Shown: in pieces, positions 24,013 to 36,434 of the stretch
Position numbering within the stretch: the first letter of the stretch is position 1
How the letters are laid out: every line of letters begins with the position of its first letter
Source of the DNA: Eumeta japonica
Taxonomy: Eukaryota; Arthropoda; Insecta; Lepidoptera; Psychidae
Assembly (NCBI GenBank): GCA_005406025.1
Contig: BGZK01001321.1
Location: 1 to 64,000 of the forward strand
Length of the DNA: 64,000 bases
Reading direction: 5' to 3'
Translations under genes and position numbers: made by a program
The notes under the pieces: generated by a model
Told to the model about the DNA's origin: nothing
Databases searched by the model: none
Seen by the model: the letters and a program-made list of their open reading frames with translations, nothing else

Positions 24013-24660
24013 CACTCAAAGCTACGGACAGAACATTATAAAACTTACAAGAAAACTCTGAAGTGATGGGACGAGCTCTACTCATATTTTCAGGAAATTT
24101 TATACAAACATTTCCAGTTATTCCCAAGTCAACACCAACAGACGAGATCAATGCGTCTTTAAAAAATCATATATCTAGCCACAAATAGAAAAACTTTATC
24201 TACAGAATTTCTAAACTTTCTACAAGTAGGAGGAATCCCATTACACTGCCTTCGACTTAAAATTGGATCTACGATCGTACTACTCCGAAATCCTAACTCA
24301 CCAAAACTATGCATTGGAACAAGGATGATCGTTAAACAGCTATTAAAAACATTATCGAAGCTGACCTTATGATTGGTAAGGAAAAGGGACACACATAATT
24401 TATATAAATACCACTGATTTCCAATGAATTACTAATCCAATTTAAAATAATGCAATTTCCAATAAAATTAGCTCATAGTTTTACCATTAATGAAGCCCAA
24501 GGACAAACTTTAAAATATTGCGACATCAATCTTGCTTCTCTCACGATCAATTGTCGTTTACTCTAAAATACAAAATTCGAAAATTTTACATATATATATT
24601 CCGGATAATAAAATAAGAAATATTGTTTATAGAGAAGTATTGAAACAAACAGTCCAAATA
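24013..24660 (+). pseudogene. Helitron helicase C-terminal part, broken
   Basis: Continues the helicase after the insertion: LKATDRTL, VMGRALLIFSGNFIQTFPVI, PKSTPTDEINASLK, then TEFLNFLQVGGIPLHCLRLK, STIVLLRNPN, KLCIGTRMIVK, and near the end FPIKLAHSFTINEAQGQTLK and IPDNKIRNIVYREVL. These are the helicase motifs typical of Helitrons (S(G)DFRQTLPVIP, P-x-HxLxLKxGxPxMLLRN, INKAQGQ). GNFIQT replaces GDFRQT, the frame is interrupted several times and a segment before FPIKL is out of frame. The Helitron's 3' hairpin and CTRR end were not located. The coding part ends near 24660. Confidence 0.85.
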
Positions 24661-25860
24661 TATTGTCAATATTTGTTTTAACTCTTAACTTACAAAGTTT
24701 ATACTTTTAGTGAACTTCAACACATATCAAATTCCAAATGAAATCGGATACTCCAGGTATAATAAGTATAAAATAAATTAATAAGGATTTTATTGAAAAT
24801 TTAACAATAAATTAACAAACTTTTGTTTTCAAATAACGTATTATTTTTTTGTATATCTGTTTTAATACATTCACCATAACAACATTACTTAAATCGATAT
24901 TAATGCTTACGATGTAGATAGATATTTTGGTTTATCGAGTGGGTATCCCGCCGTCGGCATCGCCGTTAGCTACGAGGGAGATTTGCGTCCCGGCTCATGG
25001 GTTGCTATGAAACGAAAACATGTGAAGAGCGCCGACAAGATTAGGTCGCGGGACTTACTAGCGACCCTTTCGGATCTACGGCATAGATATTATGTATAGA
25101 TATTAATTTTATTAGGGTCACGTAAAGTAGCTTCATTTTTACTTACTCATTTCAACTTCATAATTGAAATGAGTAAGTAAAGGGTACATGTGAAGATTTT
25201 TTTTATGTACTCCCGCGCAGGAGAACGATGGAAAATGTATCACTCTAGCACAGACAATAGTTATTAACGACATTAAATACCGAATACTGTCAATCCAAAG
25301 GCTTCTATATAGTTTCTTTAAATGTAAATGGCCGGCGTGGGGATACCTTCAACGTATAACTACTCTATAATATTATTACTTAAGAAATCTACTTGGTATA
25401 AGAGTATCGAGATACGATCAAAACGGGTCGCGTCATCACGAGTGACACTGATGGGACCAAAAACTCCTCTAGAGAAAAATAACCTTCTTATGCCTTTTTC
25501 ACTTTTATTAGATATTAGTGCCTGGGGCGGATATTTCTATTCTTCTTAGTTTTTTTTCTCTTAACCATTTAGAATCTGCAGCGATGATGTCATACAGAAG
25601 TCGTTCCACGTTGTTTTATGAGAAATTAATGTGCAGAAGGTGCTTTATATAAGAGAGTTGAAGTTATAATCATGAATTTGAATGGCTAACTTGTGCAAAC
25701 TACTCATTTAACATGCTCCTGCTATCAATTTGGTGATAGCAAGGAAGTATAGATGTTAACGATGTATAAGTATAGATGTTAAAATATAGATGGGTAAAAA
25801 AAAAAATACAAACGGAAAGATCAGACCAATTTTACTTGCAACTACATTGCTACTTAAGAA
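24661..25860. other. A+T-rich DNA with one GC-rich patch
   Basis: A GC-rich patch at about 24935-25095 has no stop-free frame longer than about 60 codons and no recognised domain. It could be an old repeat or a conserved non-coding element. Small direct repeats of AGTATAGATGTTAA lie at about 25745-25785, and a GCTATCA/TGATAGC stem at 25721-25740. Confidence 0.45.
25138..25181. other. 18-bp-arm perfect hairpin
   Basis: TTTACTTACTCATTTCAA (25138-25155) pairs perfectly with 25164-25181 around the 8-nt loop CTTCATAA. Confidence 0.85.
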
Positions 25861-28800
25861 AATCCAGATCTTGAAAAATAAGAAAAAAATGAAAATTGGC
25901 ACCTACATCACATAATATTTAAACAAAGAAACACAACAAAGAAACAAAATAAATAAACTGACTAATACTAAGGAGAATGATAAAAAGAAAAGATCAGAGA
26001 TCCCAAATCCGGAAAGTACACAGAAAAATGAGACGAAAATGAAAAAGTTGGATACATTTCAGTACATGCGATAGAAATCTCACTCCTTTTAGCACAAAAC
26101 TGCTTACAGAAAACAATAATGACCGAGAACCAGACAAACACAACAAAGCAATCTCACACAACAAGCAAAATGTTCCCCAATTTGGCTGGTCCTCGCGGGA
26201 GAATTAGAACACCATCCTCTAGAAAAACAATATAACATCGCAACATTGAACACTAGAACCCTCAGAACTTCCGAAAGCCTATTAGAATTAAACGACGCCT
26301 TTAAAGATGTGAATTATGATATACTAGGTATTAGTGAAATACGAAGACTAGATGAAAAAATTAAGAACTTGATGTTTAAGAACAAGATTTCTACACCAGA
26401 AAAGAAAATGGTAGGGCCATTGGCTTTCAATTTTTTATTATAAAACCAACTCCATATTAAATTTTATAATAAAAAAATACTTGAAACAATATATAGAAGA
26501 ATTAATAGGAATATCAGATAGACTAGCTATACTTAATATTAAATTACCCCAGTATAAAAAGTCTTGGTCAGTGATACAAGTTTATGTACCAACAACAATC
26601 TGAACAATCAATACTTGATTCATTTTATAAAGATCTGTGACAAGTATTAAACAAAACCAGAGATAAACATATTACTCTAATGGGAGATTGGAATGTGCAG
26701 GTTGGTGCAGGGAAAAGTAGCTGTGAATATGTTCTTGGCCCATTTCATGCTAAAAGAAGCCACAGTAGCCAAAAACTGATCGGATTTCTAATGGAGCATA
26801 ATTTCACTGTATTGAACTCAATATATAAGAAAAAGGCTAAAAACATATGGATTTGGATCTCTCCTGATGAAAAATATATGAATAAGATAGACTATATTAA
26901 AACAAATCAACAAAAAACCTTTACTGACACAACTGTAACAACGAAATTAAATTTCTACACAAATCACCGAATGGTACTCATCTCTCTCAGGACTAATGGT
27001 ACTCAGCTCACTCATACCCAGAAAAACTATCAAGGAGATATATAACCCATGCATACAATCAATGAAAATCTTGCACAAGAAACGAAATCATACCTTTAGA
27101 ATTTGGTGGACATTAAATGATGCCATAGATATTATGTTGAAATACCAAGCCCTAAAAAAATAATTGACAAGCCAATCTACTATAAAGAGAAATCAGAATG
27201 CTGGTAAATATCAAACCGACCAAACCTTACAACTTATCATGAACAGGAGAGAGCTCATATTAAATGGAACAAAAAAAGAAAACATTACAGCAATTACAGA
27301 AGTTAGAGAAATAAGCATGAAAATTAAAGAAAGCATCAGAAAGGACCGAAATGCTTAAAGGCATAATACTTCAGAATACCTTATACAAAGAATTGGAACA
27401 GTTAAAAAAGCTCTGAAAGAACTAAGGGAAACCAACGCAACGTAAAAAAATTTGCAACTTAGTTACTAATTTCTATGAAAAATTGTAAGAAAGCCAGGAA
27501 CTACATAAAGACCAATATCCTAAGACTGACACTCCACCAACTTAAGAAGCACCGCTGGAAACTGTTCCAGAAAATTTACCAAGAGAAGTCTGAGAAGAAG
27601 AAATCGTTGGGTCCAGACAAAATTATGAATGAGTTGCTGAAAAGAACTATAAAGAATATAACCCCCATTCTAACACACATATTTAACAACATTCCGTCAA
27701 GTATTCGTATTCCTGAATGAGTCTAATGTTAGACGGTCAACAACCAGCTGAACAAGTAGGATAAAAAAAAGGTTTTTTAACTATAGATCATATACATACA
27801 CTCAAGCAAATACTTGAAAAATACAATTAATACAACAAAAAAGTTTACATTGCTTTTATTGACTATGCAAAAGCATTCGACAGCCTGAACCATAAGTACA
27901 TATGGAATACCTTAGAGCAACAAGGAATATTAGGATTCTACATAGATGTACGAAAAACAATTTATGCTAATCACCAGGATAGAATTCAATTAGAAACACT
28001 GGGTACCAAATTCTACATAGAAAGAGTTAGGCAGGGATCCCCCTGCCTAACTCGGAGGATCCACTATTTCCTAAACTTTTCTCAGCAGAGTATTTTCCAC
28101 AACCTAAACTGGGAAACTTTCGGTCTCAACATAAGTGGGTATAAATTGAACCACCTGAGATTTGCTGGACCTTTTTGAAGAGAAGCCGGAAAAAATGAAA
28201 CGAGACCTTAACGCAGAATGCAAGAAAGTAGGTTTGGAAATGATACCAGAGTAAGACCAAACTAGTGACTAATTCCACTAAAACAAATATAGATATAAAT
28301 CAAGAACTCCTTGAATTCGTTATGGAATACATAAATCTGGGCCAGCCAATTTCTTTTCATGATGAATCTACAAAAGAAATAAATATAAAAATTGCCAATG
28401 GATGGAAGAAATACTGGTCTCTTAAAGTAATAATGAAATTCAGGATTTTAGCACGGCAATGAAAAGAAAAATTTTCAACACGTGTATCGTTCCATGCTTA
28501 ACCTATGGGAGTGTAATACGATCACTTACCAAAATTCTAAGAGATAAGCTGGCAAAATCTTAAAGAGGAATGTAGCGAAGCATGATTGTGTGCAAATTGT
28601 CAAACTGAGTTAAAAATTATGATCTCAGAAAGAAAAGTAAGCTTACGGACATTCGAAGTCAAATAGACCGACAGAAATGGACAGGCCATATGATGCGAGA
28701 TACTCGGGAAAAATGGAGCAAGGCGGTGACCGAATGGTACCCAAGAGAAGGTAATAGGAATCGCGGGCGTCAGAGGAGGAGATGGATGGATGGCATCAAA

Positions 28801-28978
28801 ATGACAGCTGGTCATCTGTAGACAAGGGTAGCACAGGACAAATTACAGTAAAAATCACTGGAGGAGGCCTATGCTAAGAGGCACACCGAGATTAGGGACA
28901 TTATATAAATTTGTATATACTCATTTTCGTTATTATTAATTCTCGGAATAAAGGGCTTTATTACTATTATTATTATAT
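25861..28978 (+). mobile_element. Nearly complete RTE-type LINE, inactive
   Basis: The extent covers the presumed 5' region, the broken ORF (about 26230-28912) and the 3' end with a (TAT/TTA)n microsatellite tail at about 28950-28975. Simple-repeat tails of this kind are usual for RTE elements, which lack poly(A). The 5' end is not sharply defined. No target duplication could be assigned. Confidence 0.7.
26230..28912 (+). pseudogene. RTE-type endonuclease/reverse transcriptase, broken
   Basis: The order of parts is intact. AP-like endonuclease: IATLNTRTLRTSESLLEL, YDILGISEIRRL, then MGDWNVQVG (26680), IWIWISPDEKYMNKIDYI and NFYTNHRMV (about 26950). Reverse transcriptase: LGPDKIMNELLKRTIKNITP (about 27607), YIAFIDYAKAFDSLN (motif A, about 27845), then a motif-C position reading LRFAGPF at about 28155-28172 where LRFADD is expected, so the catalytic pair is lost. 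The C-terminal part has EYINLGQPISFHD, IANGWKKYWSLK, RQKWTGHMMRDT-like and RNRGRQRRRWMD (about 28755-28795). Many stops and frameshifts break the frame. Insect copies are often labelled craniofacial development protein 2-like. The copy cannot encode an active protein. Confidence 0.9.
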
Positions 28979-29744
28979 GGATAAATACACCCATGACGTG
29001 TCAATTTCTTTTCAGCAGATTTTTTCTGTGGATCCTGAAGTTTATGCAGTGAAATTGAGGTGGCTGAGTGAAGACTAAAATGACATGTACGTCACCACCG
29101 TTCTTAGTAAAAGTTGATTAGAGCTAAGATTACCTACTTATGTGCTTGGTATTATGTCGACAGGGGAGGTCAAGATTGTGTTCCTTTGTAGGGAAAGATT
29201 AAATAACAATTACAAATATAACTGTAAGAGGACTACACACGAGTCATTACCCCCAGCTTGAAAAGCGTATGTATTAGTTCTGTGTACCAGATCTTTTTGT
29301 AGACTTTTAAGTACGTCGAAAACGAATGTCATTTTTTTTTATTTTCTATCAAAAAGCTCCGACATTTAATGTAATTATCAAAAAAGAATAATTATAGCTA
29401 TATGGGTGAAATAAAATTGAATGTTTCTGATACCTAATATCTTAGGCTTACCAGTAATACCTTAACACAATGAAGCATTAGCTGTTATTTTTTTCATTTG
29501 ATATGACAATACTAAGATAATTCATTCCTCACTATACCTGCTCAAAATATAATAACACAAGAGCAAAATAGAAAAATGTTCGTGGGTCTTATATTTAAAA
29601 AACAGTTGCATTATAAAATAAAACATAGAGTATAAATACAAAAGTAAATGTCTATGTACAAGTTCATATAGAATTCTATGTAGAGAGCCACGCATAAGTC
29701 AATTTGACTGCAACACGAAAATGGGCTGTCTTAACTCATGAGCT
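28979..29744. other. A+T-rich DNA, nothing recognised
   Basis: No gene or repeat boundary was recognised between the RTE tail and the SINE copy. Confidence 0.55.
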
Positions 29745-29973
29745 ATTACACTCTCACATAAGATAGACGTGAAAGAACAGTTTCCGTGTTAGCGTTTCGT
29801 TCAATGAGTGAGAGGTCTGGCAGCCTATTTCCCCATCCATCAAATCACTCCCATGAAATATTCCATTCCTACCCAAGAGGTTGCCAACGCAGTGGTGACT
29901 ACTTTGGTATTGCGAGTGTCCATAGACGACAAGGACTACCTTCGCTCTGGTGCCTTGCATGCTCGTTTGTCCC
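29745..29973 (-). mobile_element. Lepidopteran SINE-like repeat
   Basis: Read on the minus strand it starts GGGACAAACGAGCATGCAAG and continues with GCACCAGAGCGAAGG, CTATGGACACTCGCAATACC, CACCACTGCGTTGGCAACC, then TTGGGTAGGAATGGAATA. This order (GACAAACGAGC, GGTCACCTGATGG-like, GTCGCCCATGGACACTCGCAACACC-like, GCGTTGCC, then GGTAGGAATA) is that of a very abundant lepidopteran SINE family. The 63- and 68-codon frames on the two strands here are by-products. No clear A/B box was read. The right boundary is good; the left is approximate. Confidence 0.65.
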
Positions 29974-30515
29974 TTAAAATTTTATAAAAAATTAATAAAA
30001 AATATAGGTAATATTTAAGATTTCGTTTTTTATTAAACGTTATTCCGTAATTATTTTCTATAGTAAAGGACCTGTTCTATGTTTTGTTAATGTTGTATTT
30101 GCCGAAAGATATTAATTCTTGTGGAGTAAAGATTTTCCGAAAAATCAGTAATGAAGTAGAAAAGAAAAGATAAGTTTTATAAGATATTTACGCACTCGGA
30201 TTGAAAGCAAAAATACATTTATTTAGCATCAAGTTGTAAATAAAAAAAAGCAAACCGACAAGAAACTCCTTCTGGACTGTTTATTTTTTCAATTTTGAAA
30301 CTATTTGCTTTGCCCAAGCTTTATTAAAATTCAAGTATACATAAACGAAATAATAGGGTTATTTCATGAACTAGGCTTTAATATATTTACTGAACACCTT
30401 TGGATTTTTGCTGTTGTAGTCTCTTGCATTTCAGAGAAAACGTTTTTTTTTTGCTTGTAAACGTATTATTTTGATAAAATTATTTATATTGTATGAGAGT
30501 ATTTCAAAATAAGTT
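29974..30515. other. A+T-rich DNA, nothing recognised
   Basis: Spacer between the SINE copy and the CR1-type LINE. No feature was seen. Confidence 0.6.
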
Positions 30516-31370
30516 TATAATAAAATAGTTCAGTTCTCGGACCATTTCTATTTCTAGTTTACATTAACGATCTGCCACATCTCGTTAAAAATGGGTATGG
30601 AATTGTACTATTTGCTGATGATACTTCTTTAATTTTTAAGATTTATAGGCAACAACCAGCTTTTGACTAGGAAAACAGTACCATCTTTAAAATAGATGAG
30701 TGGCTTAGTAGGTATTAATAATCTTCTCAATGAGAACAAAACAAAACTTGTTCAATTTTCCTTGAGTAGTGCTAAACCGGTCAACGGCAACGTAACGGTC
30801 ATAAACGAGATACTGGATATTGTGGACACGACCTTATTCCTTGGTTTCACTTTAGATGGTAAATTTCATTGGAATTCTCTTATTACCAGATGGGTAAAAA
30901 GGCGTAGTTCTGCGACATATACAGTGAAAAGGATTTGGCGACTTAAAGCTGAAAGCATCGCGAGACTAGTTTATTTCAGTTTTTTTTTCATCATCTCATG
31001 ACCTGAAGAATTTCGTTATGGTGACACGCAGCCGATGTCAACACAATTTTTGTGCTGCAAAAGCGAGCTGTTTATGATATGAGACCAATGACATCTCTCA
31101 GAGTAAAATTTAAGAAAATTAATATTCTAACTTTAGCATCACAATACATATATGAAAACCTGATATATGATAAGGGACATATACAATCGTTTCACAAAAA
31201 GAGCGACATCCATAATATTAACACTAGATATAGGAACGATCTTGCTGCTCATAAAACCCGTCTAAGCAAGTTAATAAATCGTTTAAGGGGGGCAATGAGT
31301 GCGCTTTTATAACAAGATCCCAGCTGAAATTCAAAATTTAAACGTTTCGTTATAAGAAAGTTATATGCCA
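30516..31370 (+). pseudogene. 5'-truncated CR1/Jockey-group LINE reverse transcriptase remnant
   Basis: Starts within the reverse transcriptase: VLGP-like LGPFLFLVYINDLPHLVK, then FADDTSLIF (codons 30611-30637) with the catalytic pair intact. It continues in changing frames with IDEWL, NNLLNENKTKLVQFS (about 30718), ILDIVDTTLFLGFTLDGK (about 30810), SSATYTVKRIWRL and ARLVYFSFFFI (to 31001). A second piece (31052-31312) has LQKRAVYDM, LKFKKINILTLASQYIYENL-like and NTRYRNDLAAHKTRL. FYNKIPAEIQNLN-like sequence ends at about 31345. The order matches the C-terminal half of lepidopteran CR1-type (Zenon-like) LINEs. Upstream sequence is lost by 5' truncation. Stops after the FADD block and frameshifts make it inactive. 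Confidence 0.88.
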
Positions 31371-31504
31371 AGGGCTGTTATACTGTGTCTTAATATGTTT
31401 ATAAAGTAAACCCATGGAATTAAACTGTTCGCTATCACGTTACTTCATTTTATTCCTAAGTGTTGTACTAAATTATTAATTATTCGATACTTTGTATCGA
31501 TCAG

Positions 31505-31665
31505 TAAAAAAGAGCAAACCTTAAGTTTCTTGCCCATTCTTCTCATGGTGAATTAGCGTTTGGAATGGGTGGTAACTTTAATGTCGACAACACTTGTTTA
31601 TGACGCATTTCAAGTGTAATTTCTATTACCTACGAAATAAGATATATATTTTTGATTTTATTTTA
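31505..31665 (+). mobile_element. CR1-type LINE 3' tail, copy 2 (attached to its ORF remnant)
   Basis: AGAGCAAACCTTAAGTTTCT, then TTGCCCATTCTTCTC, GGAATGGGTGGTAA, TTATGACGCATTTCAAGTG and a terminal TTGATTTTA follow the CR1 coding remnant by about 140 bp. This copy anchors the identity of the other two tails. Confidence 0.75.
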
Positions 31666-31670
31666 TTAGA

Positions 31671-33269
31671 AACTCATTTCTGCATATTTGTCTAAAATTT
31701 GACAATGATGGGTTCTTAAAACTCAAATTATACTATTAATGAAGTCATTTTCAGCATTCGTAATAGTGCACATGAAAGAATGTCTAATAGAGAAATAGTT
31801 CGTAAAATTTTGCAATTTTCATTTATCGTCTTTGAGTTTATATTTGTACAGTATAAGAATATTTTTACATTTTGAAGTAGGTGAACAAATATATTTTATC
31901 TCCAAGGATTCAAATTCTTGCAGCACGCTGGTAACCGAGTTGTTAGTATGCAACCCCATAAAGGGCTCTCTCAAGGTACGAGCCCTTAATCGAAAATAAA
32001 AGGATTGTGAAAAAATAATTCTACTTGGCGGAGACTTAGTAATGGATGTGTAATAATCTGGCACGTTCTCCTAATCATAAAGTTGTACGCGAAGTATTAT
32101 GTTATCATTGTGTCACTTCCTTCAATACAATTGATATATATCCCCTCCCACAATCTCTCAATCAATATCTCAATGTAGTTTGGGGGCTGCTATCGACCAC
32201 CAACATCAATATGATAACAAATTCGCGACCAACGGCTAAATGTACCCCCCCAATCTACGGAACTTCACTTAAATTTTACTTAAGTTAAAAACTCGCTGGG
32301 CAATTCAAATGAGACGAAATTGCAATGGAAGGCATTATACAAACCGTACAACCCCTAAAGCTCTAACTAGCAGGTGTTTGTTTATACGTTTTTATATATA
32401 CTGACAATGAAGAAATACAAACTTCTTCTTCTTGAACACAATTTTTTTATACCCTTGTTATTGTAAACAATTTAATCAAAAGAAAAAAATAATTTACAGA
32501 CTATTTACAGACTATTCATTATTTTTACTGATACTGGACAAAATATAATATTTCATGAACTTATCATATACATAACAGGCATTAGGTGAAAGGCAAGAAG
32601 CAATTTTCTTCTCTACAATGTGTAGGAGAAAATTGTTCACTTTAGCTGTTTTTCTCATCTCCGACGGGCGCCGGAACTGCCGCGAGGCGTTTTGTTCTGT
32701 ATCCGGGCTGTAATCAACGTCCTACGCTGTATTGTAAATATTTATCTTCCATAATTTAGTGCCTTCAAGGAATTGCCTTCAAGATACAAGGAGTTTATTG
32801 CTCCCCGTTGATAAACACCTTAAGCCTATAATAATTATGATTATTATGTTTTTTCTTTAAGTTTACTTGGTTTTGTTTTCTATTTGTACGTTTGTTAACG
32901 AGAGAAAAAGCTTTCCATTTATTATAACTTGCATAATATACATTTATGAAATATACCGTAATATGAAACTCAAATATAGTAACTATTGGTTAACCCAAAT
33001 AAAGAGAAAACATGAAAAAAAAATTGAAAAGTATACCTAAATATTAAGACATTTCTATTTTCTAGATTTCAAAGAGATCTAGGGATCGTATGTAAGCCAC
33101 ATGTCGCTCTCAGTAAAATAACATCCACTAAAGTCTAATATAACGTTACAGACAAGAAATAAGTACTGTTGACAAGTGGTAGTTTCTACGAATGCCAAAC
33201 GTAATACCTAACCGTTGGTCCCGTTAACAAGCTCAGATTCACTCAAGGTACAATAGAAAAGCTACACTC
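31671..33269. other. Mostly A+T-rich; nothing recognised
   Basis: Short frames on both strands (31819-32064 and 32046-32288) show no recognised motif. A small GC-rich patch lies at about 32660-32740. Confidence 0.5.
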
Positions 33270-33530
33270 GGTGTTTTACTGCGAAATAAAATCTAAAATG
33301 CGAAATGTGCAGAAAACCCACAGCAATGGACACATCCCACAGGATCAGCGGATCCGTAAATTGAAGTGGCAATAGATAGACCACAGCTATTGAAGAATCG
33401 AAAATGTTCCAGAATGGCGATCATGAAATGGATGCACTGCTTTGCAGCATGGGTCGGTCTCCCCACTAGGCGGCTTCACAACTTGGTAAGCATTGTGTTA
33501 CAAAGTGGATATGAATGATCCAAGATCTTA
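33270..33530 (+). pseudogene. Possible C-terminal fragment of an RTE-type LINE
   Basis: In shifting frames the plus strand reads QRIRKLKWQ (about 33350-33375), then a stop, then an IDH segment that could match (L)KWQWAGH, and later VGLPTRRLHNLV (about 33450-33490), which could match VGRPPTRWxDDLV. This is the order seen at the C-terminus of lepidopteran RTE-type LINEs. The fragment is short and decayed, so the call is tentative. Confidence 0.35.
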
Positions 33531-34980
33531 CGTTTATGGAATCTATAGTATTTTCTGTAGTAAACATAAAATGGCTAAAACGAGCACTTACCTTACTTGA
33601 GTATAGAGGTTTTAATATATATTTAATTGGAAAAGTAATGGTATATTGAGCTGAATTTTTGTATGGTGTGTTATATTATTGAAAAATATCTATTCAAGGA
33701 TAGCCAAAATGAAATTGATTGACTCACTTTTTATTTAATTTCAATATGATGTGTGGCGCCGACGGTGCAGAATTTTGGTTGTTATCAACATTCACTGACA
33801 TTTGTAAGTACAGGATAAATCTTCTTAATACAAAACCCGTCAAATACATGTTAAACATGTTTCGTTCTTTTTTTTGTGTCAAAATCGAATAGTAACAGAA
33901 ATATTTTTTGTTGAATACACAAAAATAGCAAACAGTGTGACTTTACCTGGTTTACTTATAAGATTCACAAGCGGTCATGAAGATTTAGCGCCAGCAACGC
34001 AAAACCTTCGCCGACATGTCCTGGAAAGTTATCGAATTCGATAATATATTTTGTATGCTAGTCGAATGGAGGTACGACAAAAACGCTCTCGATGAAACCA
34101 ATCGAAAATCGATGTTTTACTAAAGATAATAGTGAGTTCCTATAACGGCAAGTGGCAGGCCTGCTCTACTTGCAAAAGTGCGTCTCTACCACAGACGCAT
34201 ATGACAGACATATTGCTAACGGTACAATACTTTTTCGGTTTAAAACTAAAAAATTAAAATGATAACTTTGTTCTAGTATCTATTTGACATCGATTTCATT
34301 GCTATCATTATACTAGAGAGGACTCTTGTAAAAATAAATTTTACGAATCTTTATGTTCAAAGCCACCCTTAGAGTTATGGAAGGTAAGTCATATCGTTAT
34401 CTAATGTAATTTCTCAAGACATCAGCAATACTACAAATACCTAAATTGCCACTGATTTTTCCTTACCTATAATACAGGTGAAAGTTTTATTTGTAGTAAC
34501 CTATAGAGAAGGTATTCAGAGGCAATGTTTTATTTTAGACATTAAATATATATATATATCTACTCAATTTTACAAATCTAAAAATTCCTCCTCATTTGTT
34601 TACTATTTTACTGTTTAAACATAATTTTAATATAAACAGAAAATTATTAGATACTCATTATCTCATGTATACATATTTTTATTAACATATTATTAAAAAT
34701 AATTTTAGACTACCAAGAACAGATTTCAATTTAAAACTTCATGAGTAATTCATGATCTGTTTTTATAGTCTTGTTTGTAGCATTTAAATAATTTTGTTAC
34801 CGACTAATATTTGTATACTTAATTACCATTTTTTTTAATTTATGAACATTAATAGGACGACGATTGAAATTATTTTACTTATAATTTAAAATTATGCTTG
34901 TTGTTGAATAAAAAATATAAACATACGAAATATTTCCATATATGTAGGTATAAAACATTTGTTACAAGAGACTAGTTTTT
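33531..34980. other. A+T-rich DNA, nothing recognised
   Basis: Contains only a short (TA)n run at about 34548-34560. No genes were seen. Confidence 0.55.
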
Positions 34981-35861
34981 AACCGACTTCAAAAAATGGT
35001 GGTCAATAGATAAGATATATATATATAAGATAGTGATGAGATATATTTTTTATGTATTTGCAGGGATAACTTCGTCAATTACGGGCAGATTTAAGAAATT
35101 ATTTTTAGGTTGATATAATATGTTCTCGAAAATGCCCCATATTCACCAAAGTTACGGTCTAATAATGGGATCCCAGAGAAATATGTTTATATTTGAGTTT
35201 TTTTTTGAGTTGTTAGGGAGTCGTCATCTCATGCTGTTGAGCTGATGATAGAAGTCACAGTGATACTTAACGGTAAGAAGTTAGAAGAGAATACTACAAT
35301 TTGTCGACAGAAATTGCTCTTCAATGGCTAGTAGTTAAACCTAATGTATACAGAATAAAATTTACTTATTAATATACATACGTTCATCTATGTAATTGCA
35401 ACGTGATAAACTAAATAAAAACGTATCATGACACCAGCGATAGTATAGTAGAAATTAATTTAATTCAAGAGTAAATGCCAATATGATCTGAATTTATTGA
35501 AGAACTTTTACATTATAAATAGTGGGTATAATTTATACAGTTTCTAGAATAGTATGGTGGTCGATTTCAACTAAGAATGTTAAAATTCTGAAATCATTAC
35601 CAGCGCCATCGGATAGTCAATTCAGAATCGGAACTGCTTTTCCATTTTCTCTGTTGAAAAGCGAATGAAACGCATGACAAATTATACTAATCATGACTTA
35701 ATCCACTTGAAAAGTAGGTAGAGCGATTTATAAAGTTACAATTTAAATAGAAAATAATTAAAACTTAAAAAGTAGAAATGAGAATAACTTAATAATTAAA
35801 AATAAAATCAAAATCGCCCTCAAAAACAAATTTAAATAAGTACTTGTTTTTGAAGTCGGTT
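34981..35861. mobile_element. 880-bp non-autonomous DNA transposon with AACCGACTTCAAAAA ends
   Basis: AACCGACTTCAAAAA at 34981-34995 is repeated in inverted form at 35847-35861. These ends and the segment GATAACTTCGTCAATTACGG near 35063 resemble an abundant lepidopteran element whose copies begin AACCGACTTCAAAAAAGGAG. A stem CAAAAACAA/TTGTTTTTG (35821-35829 with about 35844-35852) lies just inside the right end. The interior has no coding sequence. The superfamily was not determined. Confidence 0.75.
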
Positions 35862-36434
35862 CCAACTAAAAAGAATATAATCTATAATATAAATATCTAA
35901 CGTTTTAAACATTAGATCAAAATGATTTATTCTTATGAGACACAACTGTGCCTATTTATCTTTAAGTTGAACTGACTCAAAAAACAACTGAATATTTAAA
36001 TTGATTTTTGAAGGCAGTTTTTATTTTATTTTTAAATAAGTTATTCACATTTCGACTTTTTTTGAAATTATTTAATAGTTTTATTGTTATTTGCACATTT
36101 TATTACTGTAACCACTGTAAAATTATTTGACAATATTACAGCATATGTATTGTGTGCATTATACACAATATTTCCATTTCAGTAACTGTTGAAAAATGAC
36201 GATGACGAAGATACTTTTTAACGCTTAAATTCCAAAAGTTTGATGGGTTTAGGGCCATGTGTAACGAAAAATTGTTATAATGACAATTTCTAATAAAAAA
36301 AATATGTATTATTGTCGGAATTGTAACATGAATTGTGTTAAATTTTTAAAGTTATTGTTATCCTCGATATCAATTCTACTTTCGGAGAAAAAATATATAA
36401 TCATATTAACCAAAATGTAGTAATGTGTATGGTG
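35862..36434. other. A+T-rich DNA, nothing recognised
   Basis: No gene or repeat boundary was seen up to the palindrome cluster. Confidence 0.55.

Noticed and set aside
24935..25095. GC-rich patch read as an exon
   Set aside because: Each frame is stopped within about 60 codons and there are no convincing splice sites or domain.
29786..29977. 63-codon + frame at 29.8 kb
   Set aside because: It lies entirely within a SINE-like repeat copy.
31961..31987. AAGGGCTC/GAGCCCTT stem as a terminator
   Set aside because: Arms of only 8 bp with an 11-nt spacer, no gene and no T-tract; within reach of chance.
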